This document shows, one piece after another, positions 43,501 through 54,958 of a stretch of 64,000 nucleotides of DNA; positions within the stretch are counted from its first letter, which is position 1, and each line of letters begins with the position of its first letter. The notes below the pieces were generated by a model. That model made no database searches. It saw only the letters and a list, made by a program, of their open reading frames with translations, and was not told where the DNA came from. The stretch is from assembly GCF_003148775.1 (NCBI RefSeq), contig NZ_QGGW01000004.1, positions 328,071 through 392,070 on the forward strand, given 5' to 3'. Source of the DNA: Roseicyclus mahoneyensis (lineage in GTDB: Bacteria; Pseudomonadota; Alphaproteobacteria; Rhodobacterales; Rhodobacteraceae). A program made the position numbers and the translations under genes.

Positions 43501-44666
43501 CAGTTCGAGCTCCCCGTCGTGGTGGTGGTGCCAGGGTTCCGGCGCAACTGGTCAAGCGGCAGGTACGGGACGACCCCGTTGGCGCCGTCGCCAGCCTGGT
43601 CGAGAATGACCAGATCAACATCGCCCAGCACCCGCTCCATCGTTTCGAGATAGAGGCGGCGGCGCGTCACTTCGGGCGCTTGGCGATATTCGGTCAGAAC
43701 CGCAAGAAAGCGCGACGCTTCACCTTGCGCCTCGTTCACGACCTGGGCGCGGTAGCCTTCGGCCTGTTCGAGGATCTGGGCTGCTTCACCGCGCGCGCCC
43801 GCCAGAACCTGGTTGGCATAGGCGTCTGCACGACGCTCGAGCTGGTCGCGATCCTGTTCGGCGGCCTGCACGTCCCGGAACGCGTCGATCACTTCGACCG
43901 GCGGATCGGCGCGGTCGAGGTTGAGGCGGACAATGTTCACGCCGCTGTCGTAGCTGTCCAGCGTCTGTTGAATAAGGGTCAGAACAGTGTCGGCAATGAT
44001 GCCACGGTCGCGGTTCAGGATTGGCGCCAGTTGCGACGCGGCGATGACTTCGCGCATCGCGGCCTCCCCGACGGCGCGGATGGTCATTTCCGGATCGCGC
44101 AGGTTGAACAGGAACAGGGACGGGTCGGTGATGTTCCAGACCACCTGGAAGTCGATGTCGACGACGTTCTCGTCGGTGGTCAGCATCAATCCATCGTCGC
44201 CCGATCCCTGACGGCTGGCGCCGATGGATTCGGTCCGTTCGGAGGTGACGTTGACGACCTCGGCGGTGATGACCGGCCAGGGTGCGAAATTCAGGCCGGG
44301 CTCGCCGACGGCATAGAATTCGCCGAACAGAAGTTCCACCGACTGTTCTTCGGGGCGAACCGTGTAGACCGAGTTGAACAGCCAGAACCCGACCGCCGCA
44401 ACAAGCCCTGCGATCCAGATCGTGCGCGGGCTGATCGGGTTGTCCCCACCGCCGCCGCCGCCTCCGGTCCGGCCTCCGCGCCCGCCCATCAGGACGCGCA
44501 ACTGTTCCTGACCCTTGCGGACGATCTCGTCGAGTTCCGGGATCTGCGGCTCGGAGCCACCGGGACGCCGACCGCCCGGACCGCCAGAGCCGTTGTTGCC
44601 GCGGTCACCGCCGCCGCCGCCGGAGCCGCCACCGCCGCCCCAAGGTCCGCCATTATTGCCAGCCAT
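43500..44666 (-). CDS. hflK: HflK, SPFH-domain regulator of FtsH
   Basis: The 388-residue protein has a Gly-rich, disordered N-terminus (about residues 1-75), a membrane helix (RTIWIAGLVAAVGFWLFNSV) and the SPFH domain (YTVRPEEQSVELLFGEF, NLDRADPPVEVIDAFRDVQ) with a long coiled coil ending in FLAVLTEYRQAPEVTRRRLY. It forms the HflKC cage around FtsH. It heads hflK-hflC-DUF2065. Confidence 0.96.
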   Translation of the reverse strand: MAGNNGGPWGGGGGSGGGGGDRGNNGSGGPGGRRPGGSEPQIPELDEIVRKGQEQLRVLMGGRGGRTGGGGGGGDNPISPRTIWIAGLVAAVGFWLFNSVYTVRPEEQSVELLFGEFYAVGEPGLNFAPWPVITAEVVNVTSERTESIGASRQGSGDDGLMLTTDENVVDIDFQVVWNITDPSLFLFNLRDPEMTIRAVGEAAMREVIAASQLAPILNRDRGIIADTVLTLIQQTLDSYDSGVNIVRLNLDRADPPVEVIDAFRDVQAAEQDRDQLERRADAYANQVLAGARGEAAQILEQAEGYRAQVVNEAQGEASRFLAVLTEYRQAPEVTRRRLYLETMERVLGDVDLVILDQAGDGANGVVPYLPLDQLRRNPGTTTTTGSSN

Positions 44667-44762
44667 CGATCGTCGTTCCCCTCACATCTCTCGCCGTCAT
44701 TGTCGTGTATATGGGGCATCTGCCCCGGATTGCACCGCAAGCTGTGCGTTTTTGTGGTCAAT

Positions 44763-46199
44763 TCAACCCGTACGCACCGGCGTTTTCATCGTCACCAATT
44801 CTTCGGCCATCGTCGGATGAACCGCAACCGTGCGGTCGAAATCCTCTTTTGTGGCACCCATCTTGACCGCGATGCCCGCCAGCTGGATCATCTCGCCCGC
44901 ATTGGGCGCGACGATATGACAGCCCAGAACCTTGCGCGTCGCCTTGGACACCACGAGCTTCATCAGCACCCTATCGGGCCGTCCGGCAAAGGCCGTGCGC
45001 ATCGGCCGGAAGGACGTGCAGTAGATCTCGACCGGCTCGATGTCGCGCGCCTCCTCCTCGGTCAGGCCGATGGTGCCGAACTCGGGCTGGGTAAAGACTG
45101 CCGACGGGATCAGGTCATGATCGACCGGCGTGGGGTTGCCCTTGAACACCGTTTCGACGAAAGCCATGGCCTCGCGGATCGCAACGGGCGTCAGATTCAC
45201 CCGGTTGGTGACATCGCCGATGGCGTAGACCGAGGGCACGGCGGTCTGGCTGAAGTCGTCCACCACGATCTCGCCGCGGCGGCCGATCTGCACGCCCGCC
45301 TCCTCCAGCCCCATCTCGGCGGTGTTGGGTGTGCGGCCGGTGGCGAAGAGGACGGCGTCGTAGCGGCGTTCCAGCCCGTTGGATCCCTTGACCCGGACCT
45401 CTCCACGCGTGCCGCCCTTGGGCGTCTGGTCAGGTTCGGCCATCGGCGCGCCCATGCCGTGCGGGTCGCTGGGGCCTTCGGCATCGGCCAGCGCCATCTC
45501 GACGATATTGGTACCAAGATGCAGCGCGATTCCGTTTGCCTGCATCTGGTCGGCGATCAGGCCGCGCGCCTCCTCGTCGAAGCCGCGCAGGATCTGGGCG
45601 CCGCGGTAAAATTGCGTGACCTCGACGCCGAGGCCGTTGAGGATGCAGGCAAACTCGCAGGCGATATAGCCGCCGCCGACGATCAAGATGGACTTGGGCA
45701 GGCTTTCCATCTGGAACAGGTCGTCCGAGACCATTCCAAGATGGGCATTGGGCATGTCCGGGCGCTGCGGGCGGCCGCCGGTCGCTATCAAGATATGCTT
45801 GGCGGTCTTCGTGCCGCCGTCCGCCAGCGCGACGGTATGCGGATCCGCGAGGCGCGCACGGCTGTCGAAGATTTGCACTCCCGACCCTTCCAGCAGCTTG
45901 CGGTAGACGCCTTCGAGCCGGTCCAGTTCGGAATTCAGATGGCCGGAAAACCGCGCCCAGTCGAATTCGCCGTCCTGCACATCCCAGCCATAGGCGCGGG
46001 CGTCGGCGAAGATCTCGCGGTATTCGCTTGCAAAGACCATCAGCTTTTTCGGCACGCAACCGCGGATCACGCAGGTGCCGCCCATGCGGCTGTCTTCGGC
46101 CAGCGCCACGCGCGCGCCGGTCGCCGCCGCCACACGGGCCGCGCGGACGCCGCCCGAACCGCCGCCGATCACGAAAAGGTCATAGTCAAATACCGTCAT
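44763..46199 (-). CDS. gor: Glutathione-disulfide reductase
   Basis: The 478-residue flavoprotein reduces GSSG with NADPH. It has the FAD motif FVIGGGSGGVRAARVAA, the redox disulfide Cys43/Cys48 in GGTCVIRGCVPKKL, the NAD(P) motif SILIVGGGYIACEFA and the C-terminal dimerisation domain with the catalytic His-Glu pair near HPTMAEELV. The middle carries an insert rich in Pro/Gly (around residue 245, GMGAPMAEPDQTPKGGTRG) compared with the compact family form. It lies 92 bp after rpiA on the same strand. Confidence 0.93.
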   Translation of the reverse strand: MTVFDYDLFVIGGGSGGVRAARVAAATGARVALAEDSRMGGTCVIRGCVPKKLMVFASEYREIFADARAYGWDVQDGEFDWARFSGHLNSELDRLEGVYRKLLEGSGVQIFDSRARLADPHTVALADGGTKTAKHILIATGGRPQRPDMPNAHLGMVSDDLFQMESLPKSILIVGGGYIACEFACILNGLGVEVTQFYRGAQILRGFDEEARGLIADQMQANGIALHLGTNIVEMALADAEGPSDPHGMGAPMAEPDQTPKGGTRGEVRVKGSNGLERRYDAVLFATGRTPNTAEMGLEEAGVQIGRRGEIVVDDFSQTAVPSVYAIGDVTNRVNLTPVAIREAMAFVETVFKGNPTPVDHDLIPSAVFTQPEFGTIGLTEEEARDIEPVEIYCTSFRPMRTAFAGRPDRVLMKLVVSKATRKVLGCHIVAPNAGEMIQLAGIAVKMGATKEDFDRTVAVHPTMAEELVTMKTPVRTG

Positions 46200-46291
46200 G
46201 AGGGTCTTGCCGTTCCTGCCATTCGTCGCGGTCAGGGTATTTCACGGACGCGCGCCCGATGCCAGCCTGACGGGGTCGCTGTCGACCGCGT

Positions 46292-47080
46292 CTATTCCGC
46301 GCTGTCGACGAACAGGTTCTCGGTGTCGGTGATATCGATGCGCTCATGCTCAACCGTGCCGTTGTTGATGTCGCGCACCTCCACCGTGCCGTCGGCATTG
46401 CCGATCACAAGCACGTCGCAGATATCGAGGAACAGCCCGTTTTCCACCACACCGGGGATCTGGTTGAGCACCAGCGACAATTGCGCGGGGTTGGCGATGC
46501 GGCGCAGATGCAGATCGAGGATGAAGTTCCCCTGGTCGCTGCAATAGGGTTCGGCCCCGTTCAGCCGCAGGCTGGCCGAGCGGCCCAGCACATCGACATT
46601 CGACAGCATTTCCTCGATCAGCGCCTTGGTTGTCTGCCAGCCAAAGGGGATGACCTCGACCGGCAGGGGAAAGGCGCCCAGCGTGTCGACCTGTTTCGAC
46701 AGGTCCGCGATCACCACCATCTGGTCGGACGCCGTCGCCACGATCTTCTCGTGCAGCAGCGCGCCGCCGCCACCCTTGATGAGGTTGAGGTTGGGGTCGT
46801 ATTCATCCGCCCCGTCGATCGTCAGATCGAGCCAGCGCACCTCGTCCAGCGTCTTGACCGGCACACCGACCTCGCGCGCCAGCTCCGCCGTGCGGGCCGA
46901 GGTGGCGACGCCGGTGATCTTCATCCCTTCGTCGCGGATCAATTCGCCCAGACAGCGCACCATCCATGCGGCGGTCGAGCCCGTGCCAAGGCCCACGCGC
47001 ATCCCGTCCTCCACGAATTCCACCGCGCGGCGGGCGGCGATGTATTTGGCCTTGTCTATGGGCGAAAGCGCTGCGGTCAT
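46292..47080 (-). CDS. rpiA: Ribose-5-phosphate isomerase A
   Basis: The 262-residue enzyme interconverts ribose-5-phosphate and ribulose-5-phosphate. Conserved blocks are GMRVGLGTGSTAAWMVR (phosphate loop), DLTIDGADEYDPNLNLIKGGGGALLHEKIVA-type active-site segment (given here in parts: DGADE and KGGGGALLHEK), and VPFGWQ-like PFGWQTT. The C-terminus is longer than usual (an added VEVRDINNGTVEHERIDIT tail of about 30 residues). The start at 47080 is chosen for homology (MTAALSPIDKAKYIAAR). Confidence 0.94.
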   Translation of the reverse strand: MTAALSPIDKAKYIAARRAVEFVEDGMRVGLGTGSTAAWMVRCLGELIRDEGMKITGVATSARTAELAREVGVPVKTLDEVRWLDLTIDGADEYDPNLNLIKGGGGALLHEKIVATASDQMVVIADLSKQVDTLGAFPLPVEVIPFGWQTTKALIEEMLSNVDVLGRSASLRLNGAEPYCSDQGNFILDLHLRRIANPAQLSLVLNQIPGVVENGLFLDICDVLVIGNADGTVEVRDINNGTVEHERIDITDTENLFVDSAE

Positions 47081-47119
47081 GGGCTGACGGGTCCTGTGCC
47101 GGGGTCTGTCACGCATCTT

Positions 47120-47839
47120 TCATACCCAACCTGCGTCCTTGGTGCGAGACCAAACTGACGCGGCCGCTACGGCGGCCGTGACGGCGCCCAGATGGTCCCG
47201 CGGCACGATCACCAGCATGCCGGGCGTGTCGAAGACAAGCTGCAGCGGCGCGCGCTTGATGCGGTTCGAGGTGCCGATACGGCGGGCCGGATCGAAGACG
47301 ACATTCGCGATGGGCCATTCGAGCCCGCTGTCGCGGCCCGTCACCCGGGCCATCGGGAAAAGCGACAGACGCGTGCCTTCCGGCAGGTCGAGGACCAACT
47401 CGGGCGGCGCATGCAGCACCAGATCGCGCGCGCCGATCACGATGCAGCGCGCCTCGGGTCGCGCCACAAGCCCATGATAGACAGCCAGTTCATGATCGAC
47501 CCTGTCGCCGGTGAACCCGGCGGCCAGCACCACGGGTGCCCGGATATGGCGCAGCGCCTTGTCGAAATCGGTGCTGTCTTGCTCAAGGATCGCGTGAACG
47601 GTGCCCGGCGACAGGCGGGCGCGCGCCTCTTGCGCCAGACTGTCCATGTCGCCGTAGACGGCCTCGGGGATGCGCCCCTCGTCCAGCGCCGCGGCGGCCC
47701 CGCCATCGGCCGCCACCAGACGCGGCGCAAGGGCCAGTGCCGCGGCCAGATCCCCCGGCCCCAAATGCCCGCCGCCAAGCAGCGTCACACCCGTGTCGGA
47801 CCAAAACAGCGGCGCATCCGATGGCACATTGTTGCCCAT
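47120..47839 (-). CDS. Thiamine pyrophosphokinase
   Basis: The 239-residue protein converts thiamine to thiamine pyrophosphate. It has the family motifs LVAADGGAAAAL, YGDMDSL, DSTDFDKALRHI and GFTGDRVDHELA. The preferred ATG at 47839 has AAAGGAG about 12 nt upstream; an earlier in-frame codon at 47989 would collide with the divergent gene's promoter. The C-terminal VWSRTKDAGWV tail is unremarkable. No TPP riboswitch was seen upstream. Confidence 0.9.
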   Translation of the reverse strand: MGNNVPSDAPLFWSDTGVTLLGGGHLGPGDLAAALALAPRLVAADGGAAAALDEGRIPEAVYGDMDSLAQEARARLSPGTVHAILEQDSTDFDKALRHIRAPVVLAAGFTGDRVDHELAVYHGLVARPEARCIVIGARDLVLHAPPELVLDLPEGTRLSLFPMARVTGRDSGLEWPIANVVFDPARRIGTSNRIKRAPLQLVFDTPGMLVIVPRDHLGAVTAAVAAASVWSRTKDAGWV

Positions 47840-47963
47840 ATTCGGAATAATCTCCTTTGAAAGGCCCCATTCCTGTCGCCTTTGTGGGGAATCACTTTGG
47901 TAGCCAAGAAACAACAGGTAAGAAAATCCGGCCTCGTCCGGTCGAGCAGAATGGTTGAGACCT

Positions 47964-50294
47964 ATGAGTGACGCGAACAAGATCCTCACGGTGTCCTATG
48001 GCACCTTCTCCTGCACCCTGGAAGGGTTCGACGAACCGTTCCATGCGATGAAGGCGATTGCGGAATACTTCCGCGACCTTGCCGCCGAAGACAGGTATTT
48101 CGGCGCAGAGCCGCCCACCCCGGACACGGAGATGCTGCACCGCATCACCGAGGCTGCAATCCAGCGCCGGGTCGAGGCGCGGATGATGGAAAGCGGTCTG
48201 TTGCTGCGCCAGCACGACGAGGCCCCCGCAACACCGGCGCCCGCCCCCGCCCCCGTGGCACAAGCCGCAGCCGTGATGGCCGCCGCCGCCCCGGTGCCGA
48301 AGTCCGAGGCCGAGGCCGAGCCCGAGACGACCGAAACCGCCGCAACCGACGCACCGTCCGTCGCAGAGGCGGACGAGGATGAAATCGCCCCCGAGGATCA
48401 GACCTCCGACGCACAGGCCCAGCCCGTGATCGAGGCGCATGAGGCCGCCGAAGACCTTGCCGTGATTGCGCAAGAGATCCCGGCCGCGCCTGCAGAGATC
48501 CCAGACGACGTCGAAGAGGATGAAGACGCCGAGATTGTCGCAGAACTCGACGTCGAGGCGCAGGACGATGACGCCGACGAAAGCGCCCTCGCCGATGACA
48601 GCCTGCCTGTGGCTCTTGCCGAGGACGCGACCGCCGAGGCGGAGGATGCCTTGCAGAGCATGCCCGAGGCCCCTGTCGGCATCGACACGCTTGCAGCCGT
48701 CGCCGCCGCCATGGCCGACGACATGTTCGACCAAGATGAGGACGACGAGGACGCCGCCGAAGATCTGGCCGAGGACGACAACCTGTTCGGCGCGGTCGAC
48801 GGCGAGAATGCCACCGACCTCGAGGATGACGGCTTCTTCGCGGATGCCGCACTGCTGGACGGCGCGTCGGTCGCCGAACGGCTTGCCAGCATCCGCCGCG
48901 CCGCGACCAGCATGGCAGAGATCGAGGATGCGGAACTCGCGGCCGACATCTATGCAGGCCATGGCGATGATATGGGCCTGACGGCGGAAGACGGTGATCT
49001 GGGTGCCTATGACGACGCCGACACCGGCTTCGAGAATGACAACGCCCCCACCGACGACGATGCCGCCATCGCCGCAGCCATCGCCGCAGCCACGGCCACG
49101 GCCACAACGACGGTCGCCGCCGCGATCCCGGCCGCCCGGGAGGCCGTGCGCCCCCCAGAAACCGATCCGGAACCGCTTCGTGCCGCTCTTGACGACGATG
49201 CGGCGCTCGCCGCCATCAGCGCCACGCTGCGCGCCGACGAGGCAACATCGGCCGATGTGACCGCGCCGCAGATCTCGGCCGAGCACGCCGAAGCCACCGC
49301 ACATGACCTGCGGATGCTGGCAGACGAACCCGACGCCGATCGCCTGTTCGACGCAACCGATGCCCGCCTGTCGGATGCCGACACAACGCGCCGCCGTGCC
49401 AATATCGAGCATCTCAAGGCCGCCGTTGCCGCGCGCAGCGCCGATCAGCAGCTTGCCCCCGACGGTCCGGAAACCGAGGATGACGGCACTGGCGACTACC
49501 GTGAGGATCTGGCCCATGCGATGCGTCCCCGCCGGGTGCGCGTCGATGTCACTCGCCGCCGTGGCGAGACAAGCCGCCCGGCACCGCTGGTGCTGGTGTC
49601 GGAACTTCGTGTCGATGCCGAAGAGCCTGGCGCGGCCCGCGGCGAGCCCGTGCGCCCCCGCCGCGTCAGCACCGGTGAGATGGCCAGCCCGCTGCGTCTT
49701 GCCGAGACCGCGCCCGAGTCCGCCATGCCCAAGCCGCGCCAGATGGCCAACAGCCTTGCCCAACTGGCCCAGCGCGCCGGCATGATCATGAGCCTTGGCC
49801 GCGCCGGCAATGCCGCCGAAGCCTTCCACACCGAAGCCGAAGCCGAGATTGCGCCGGCGCCAAGCTTGCGTGCCGCCCCCGCGCCGCAGCCGCGCCCGAC
49901 GCCGGCCATCGCGCCAGAGCAGCCTGCGCCCGCGCCGATCTCTGCCACCGCCACGGCTAACACGGCCGAGACCGCCGCGCAGATCGAAGAGGACACCGTC
50001 AACTACGCCGAAATCGCCCTGACCCACAGCGAGCGCTTTGCGCTCCGGCTCGAGGCCAGCGATGCGGTCGAAATCGACGAGGTTGTCGAACTGGCCGCCT
50101 GCTACGCTGATGAGGAATTTGGCACCAGCACCTTCGACCGCCCCGACCTGTTCCGGATGATCTCGGAGGCGACGGACAACTCGATCAGCCGCGAAGACAT
50201 GCTGCATGCCTTTGGCAGCCTGATGCGCCGTGGCCGGGTCGAACGCGTGGCGCGCGGTGCCTTCCGCCTCGTGGAGCCGCGCAACGACGGTTGA
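47964..50294 (+). CDS. Large acidic Ala/Asp/Glu-rich protein of unknown function
   Basis: The 776-residue protein has three zones. An ordered N-terminus (about 1-80) reads like a conserved domain ([37 protein letters not shown]). A long disordered middle (about 85-670) is first very acidic ([16 protein letters not shown]) and then mixed with Arg/Pro. A folded C-terminus (about 675-776) contains [20 protein letters not shown] and [19 protein letters not shown]. Homologues seem confined to Rhodobacterales, and I know no function. It is sometimes labelled chemotaxis-like, but no HPt or kinase motif is present. It is divergent from the thiamine kinase. Confidence 0.8.
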   Translation: MSDANKILTVSYGTFSCTLEGFDEPFHAMKAIAEYFRDLAAEDRYFGAEPPTPDTEMLHRITEAAIQRRVEARMMESGLLLRQHDEAPATPAPAPAPVAQAAAVMAAAAPVPKSEAEAEPETTETAATDAPSVAEADEDEIAPEDQTSDAQAQPVIEAHEAAEDLAVIAQEIPAAPAEIPDDVEEDEDAEIVAELDVEAQDDDADESALADDSLPVALAEDATAEAEDALQSMPEAPVGIDTLAAVAAAMADDMFDQDEDDEDAAEDLAEDDNLFGAVDGENATDLEDDGFFADAALLDGASVAERLASIRRAATSMAEIEDAELAADIYAGHGDDMGLTAEDGDLGAYDDADTGFENDNAPTDDDAAIAAAIAAATATATTTVAAAIPAAREAVRPPETDPEPLRAALDDDAALAAISATLRADEATSADVTAPQISAEHAEATAHDLRMLADEPDADRLFDATDARLSDADTTRRRANIEHLKAAVAARSADQQLAPDGPETEDDGTGDYREDLAHAMRPRRVRVDVTRRRGETSRPAPLVLVSELRVDAEEPGAARGEPVRPRRVSTGEMASPLRLAETAPESAMPKPRQMANSLAQLAQRAGMIMSLGRAGNAAEAFHTEAEAEIAPAPSLRAAPAPQPRPTPAIAPEQPAPAPISATATANTAETAAQIEEDTVNYAEIALTHSERFALRLEASDAVEIDEVVELAACYADEEFGTSTFDRPDLFRMISEATDNSISREDMLHAFGSLMRRGRVERVARGAFRLVEPRNDG

Positions 50295-50313
50295 TCCCCT
50301 TGCCAAGACGCGC

Positions 50314-50349
50314 AAGCGCCCGCCGCAGGACCCTGCAGCGGGCGCTTTG
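50314..50349. terminator. Strong bidirectional terminator
   Basis: AAGCGCCCGC (50314-50323) and GCGGGCGCTT (50338-50347) are perfectly complementary over 10 bp. The loop holds a second GCAGG/CCTGC stem, and the sequence continues TTT on the plus side and has AA on the other. It lies between the converging acidic-protein gene and DUF2842 gene. Confidence 0.75.
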
Positions 50350-50362
50350 CATTACAGCGGTG

Positions 50363-50590
50363 TCATTCGTCGCGCGGTGCGTCCGGATCGGCCTGCCCCA
50401 CGCCCTTGAACACCGCCTTGAGGGGGATCGCCCAGATCACGCCCAGACCAATGTAGATTGCCAGTTCGATCCAGAGTGAGGGCCGCTCGAACAGGCTCAC
50501 GATCCACCATGCCAGCGCGATATAGGCCGGCAGGCCGAAGAACAGAATGAGCAGCGACAGGCGCCGCCGGCTCTTGTAGCTGAGCGCCAT
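50363..50590 (-). CDS. DUF2842 membrane protein
   Basis: The 75-residue protein has two hydrophobic helices (LSLLILFFGLPAYIALAWWI and WIELAIYIGLGVIWAIPLKA) after a basic start (YKSRRRL) and a polar acidic tail, the DUF2842 pattern of alphaproteobacteria. It lies 27 bp after purA on the same strand. The function is unknown. Confidence 0.82.
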   Translation of the reverse strand: MALSYKSRRRLSLLILFFGLPAYIALAWWIVSLFERPSLWIELAIYIGLGVIWAIPLKAVFKGVGQADPDAPRDE

Positions 50591-50617
50591 GGTGCTCCCT
50601 CCGGGTTCGTCGTCAGG

Positions 50618-51913
50618 TCAGTCCACGAACGGGTCGGTCACAAGGATCGTGTCGTCACGTTCGGGAGAGGTGGAGAGTAGGGCCACCGGGCAGTCGATCA
50701 ACTCTTCGATGCGACGGACGTATTTCACCGCCTCGCCCGGCAGGTCGGCCCAGCTGCGCGCCCCCTCGGTCGAGGCGGACCAGCCGGGCATTTCCTCGTA
50801 GATGGGCGTGCAGCGCGCCTGCGCATTGGCGGCAGTGGGCAGATAGTCGAGGCGCTGGCCATCCAGATCGTAGCCGATACAGATCTTCAGCGTCTCGAAC
50901 CCGTCCAGCACGTCGAGCTTGGTCAGCGCGATACCCTTGACGCCCGAGGTGGCGCAGGTCTGGCGCACGAGACAGGCATCGAACCAGCCGCAGCGCCGCT
51001 TGCGACCGGTCACGGTTCCGAATTCGCGGCCCCGCTCGCCCAGACGATCACCATCAGCGTCCATCAGTTCGGTCGGGAACGGGCCGCCGCCCACGCGGGT
51101 GGTGTAGGCCTTCACGATGCCCAGCACATAGTCGATGGCGGTCGGGCCTACGCCGACGCCGGTGGCGGCCTGCCCCGCGATCACGTTGGACGATGTGACG
51201 AAGGGATAGGTGCCGAAATCGATATCCAGCAGCGCGCCTTGCGCGCCCTCGAACAAGATGCGCTTGCCGGCCTTGCGCTTGTCGTTGAGCACTTTCCAGA
51301 CAGGGGCGGCATAGGGCAAGATCTCGGGCGCGATGGCGCGCAATTGGTCCAGCAATGCGTCGCGGTCGACCTCACTGATGCCAAGACCGCGCCGCAGCGG
51401 GTTGTGGTGCTGCAGCGCGCGGTCGACGCGGGCGACCAGCGTCGCGTCATCGGCCAGATCGGCCACGCGCACCGACCGGCGGCCAACCTTGTCCTCATAG
51501 GCGGGCCCTATGCCGCGCCCCGTCGTGCCGATCTTGGTGCCCGCACTTGCCGCTTCCTCGCGGGCGCGGTCCAATTCGCCATGGATCGGCAGGATCAATG
51601 GCGTGTTTTCCGCGATCATCAGCGTCTCGGGCGTGATCTCGACGCCCTGCCCGCGGATCGCCGCGATCTCGCCCACCAGATGCCAGGGGTCCAGCACGAC
51701 GCCATTGCCGATCACGCTGAGCTTGCCACCCCGCACCACGCCCGAGGGCAGCGCGTTCAGCTTGTAGACCTTGCCGTCGATCACCAGCGTGTGGCCGGCG
51801 TTGTGGCCGCCTTGGAAGCGCGCGATTACGTCGGCGCGCTCCGACAGCCAGTCAACGATCTTGCCCTTGCCTTCATCGCCCCACTGGGCACCAACGACGA
51901 CGACATTAGCCAT
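50618..51913 (-). CDS. purA: Adenylosuccinate synthetase
   Basis: The 431-residue enzyme joins IMP and aspartate with GTP to make adenylosuccinate. The signature [20 protein letters not shown] holds the P-loop-like [17 protein letters not shown] contains the catalytic His, and [14 protein letters not shown] and the C-terminal [16 protein letters not shown] block follow. I start at ATG 51913 because homology begins at MANVVVVG; the frame stays open far upstream but without purA character. Confidence 0.97.
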   Translation of the reverse strand: MANVVVVGAQWGDEGKGKIVDWLSERADVIARFQGGHNAGHTLVIDGKVYKLNALPSGVVRGGKLSVIGNGVVLDPWHLVGEIAAIRGQGVEITPETLMIAENTPLILPIHGELDRAREEAASAGTKIGTTGRGIGPAYEDKVGRRSVRVADLADDATLVARVDRALQHHNPLRRGLGISEVDRDALLDQLRAIAPEILPYAAPVWKVLNDKRKAGKRILFEGAQGALLDIDFGTYPFVTSSNVIAGQAATGVGVGPTAIDYVLGIVKAYTTRVGGGPFPTELMDADGDRLGERGREFGTVTGRKRRCGWFDACLVRQTCATSGVKGIALTKLDVLDGFETLKICIGYDLDGQRLDYLPTAANAQARCTPIYEEMPGWSASTEGARSWADLPGEAVKYVRRIEELIDCPVALLSTSPERDDTILVTDPFVD

Positions 51914-52229
51914 GGCGGATCCTCCGGTTCTGCGGCCCCGGGCGGCTATACCGGGGCGCGGCCCGGGTGGAAAGCGGAGTCTCGCCCAAAGACGCCCACA
52001 CACCCTCCGAGGTGCGACATGCTGCCGCAGTTGGTCGGAAAACGCGGTCAGAGGGCCCGCGCGGTATACTTTTGCACACGAAGTTGTCTTTCGCTTCACA
52101 TGAAACAAAACACTTGCGCAACGATCCGTAACTCGCGCTATGGTTGTCAGTGTGGGACTTGCGGCGGCATGCCGCATCCCATAGAGAGACGCGAAATTAC
52201 GAGCCCGGCCTCGCAAAGGGACCCCGCCC
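51914..52229. other. Divergent promoter region between purA and secG (316 bp)
   Basis: No gene is supported here. The region is less GC-rich toward secG (around 52065-52145) and should hold both promoters. A TGCGGC-N5-GCCGCA hairpin at 52160-52176 lies in the secG leader. No riboswitch or tRNA was recognised. Confidence 0.45.
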
Positions 52230-52598
52230 ATGGAAAATGTGATCCTCGTCGTCCATCTGATCCTCGCGATCTGCTTGATCGGAGTGGTGCTGTTGCAGCG
52301 CTCGGAGGGCGGCGGCCTGGGCATGGGCGGCGGTGGCGGCGTGATGACCGGCCGACAGGCCGCGACCGCGCTGGGCAAGCTGACATGGGCGTTCGCCATC
52401 GCATTTCTGGCCACCTCGATCACCTTGACAATCCTTGCGGCCCAGAATTCCTCAGGCGGTTCGGTGCTGGACCGGATCGGCAACGCGCCCGCCTCCGAAC
52501 TTCTGCCCGATGCCTCTGCACCTGCGCTGCCGTCCGCCGGCGACCTGCTGCCGCCGGTCACGGGTGACGCGCCCGCCCTGCCGCCGCGCGCCGACTGA
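52230..52598 (+). CDS. secG: Protein translocase subunit SecG
   Basis: The 122-residue protein has two membrane helices ([20 protein letters not shown] and [20 protein letters not shown]) separated by the conserved [16 protein letters not shown] loop and followed by a Pro/Ala tail ([15 protein letters not shown]). SecG assists SecYE translocation. It is followed 180 bp later by pyrG on the same strand, a common alphaproteobacterial order. Confidence 0.94.
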   Translation: MENVILVVHLILAICLIGVVLLQRSEGGGLGMGGGGGVMTGRQAATALGKLTWAFAIAFLATSITLTILAAQNSSGGSVLDRIGNAPASELLPDASAPALPSAGDLLPPVTGDAPALPPRAD

Positions 52599-52777
52599 GT
52601 CGAAGCGAGCCAGAAATTCAAAGCACATCTGGGGCCTTGGCCTCAGAGCTCAACAGGATATAGCGGTTCGGCTTGCGGGCCTTGGCCGAATCCTGTTACC
52701 ATCAAATCCCGTGGTACTGGGAATGGGACTGGCTCGCGGAAGCACCGCGATACACCCGACACGGGAGACTGTCTGAC

Positions 52778-54421
<1,644 letters not shown>

Positions 54422-54424
54422 GCC

Positions 54425-54874
54425 TCAGATCGGGCAGGCCTGCGTGACGCGGTCGATCGCGCGGGCAGAGCCGCGCAGCGACATCTCCGAGATGAAGCCG
54501 CGCCGGTAAAGCCCGATCTCGACCCGCGCCCCCCCGCGCAGCTGGCCGATCAGGCGGCGGGCACGCTCGACCGATTCAAGGTCGAGCAGGCAGCTTGAGC
54601 CGTCGCAACTGGCGCCCCATAATTCCTCGGGCTGGCCGGTGACCGAGATCACGAACAGCTCCTCCGGGATCGTGGCGGCATGCCCCTCGACCGAGATCGC
54701 GGGCAGGCCACCGTTGCCACAATCCAACACCAGCGCGATATCGTTGCTGCCCTCGCCGATGGCATAGGGCGCGTCGCCAAGGCCGGCGGCACTGCGCCAT
54801 TCGGCGCTGACAGGGCCTGCAAGCGCAAGTGCGAGGGTCGCGGCAAGGGCAGGACGAATCGCGGGGTGGGTCAT
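54425..54874 (-). CDS. Secreted hypothetical protein
   Basis: The 149-residue protein has a clear signal peptide (HPAIRPALAATLALALAGPVSA, cleaved before EW; given here in full only as a region of residues 3-25). The mature part has three or four Cys (VLDCGNGG, GASCDGSSC, VTQACPI), which may form disulfides. It has no family I recognise. The ATG at 54874 has GAAGG about 10 nt upstream; another in-frame ATG is at 54889. It converges with pyrG, stops 3 nt apart. Confidence 0.65.
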   Translation of the reverse strand: MTHPAIRPALAATLALALAGPVSAEWRSAAGLGDAPYAIGEGSNDIALVLDCGNGGLPAISVEGHAATIPEELFVISVTGQPEELWGASCDGSSCLLDLESVERARRLIGQLRGGARVEIGLYRRGFISEMSLRGSARAIDRVTQACPI

Positions 54875-54958
54875 CGGGCGCGCCTTCATGTGGCAATTGT
54901 GGTCCCGAGATAGGCGCACCCTCCGCCAGGGTCGATGGCGGGTTTCCCCACCCGGGTC

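Noticed and set aside
43680..46547. An open frame of 955 codons on the plus strand across hflK and gor
   Set aside because: It is antisense to three well-supported genes (hflK, gor and part of rpiA). In GC-rich, GC3-biased DNA such antisense frames stay open by codon bias. Its protein is low-complexity with no domain.
47892..50315. An 807-codon minus-strand frame opposite the acidic protein gene
   Set aside because: The plus strand has ordered ends and a good start. The antisense product is Gly/Arg/Val repeat-like, the mirror of an Asp/Ala-rich gene.
52599..52777. Possible tRNA or small gene between secG and pyrG
   Set aside because: No cloverleaf could be built, and the in-frame upstream extension of pyrG has no family similarity.
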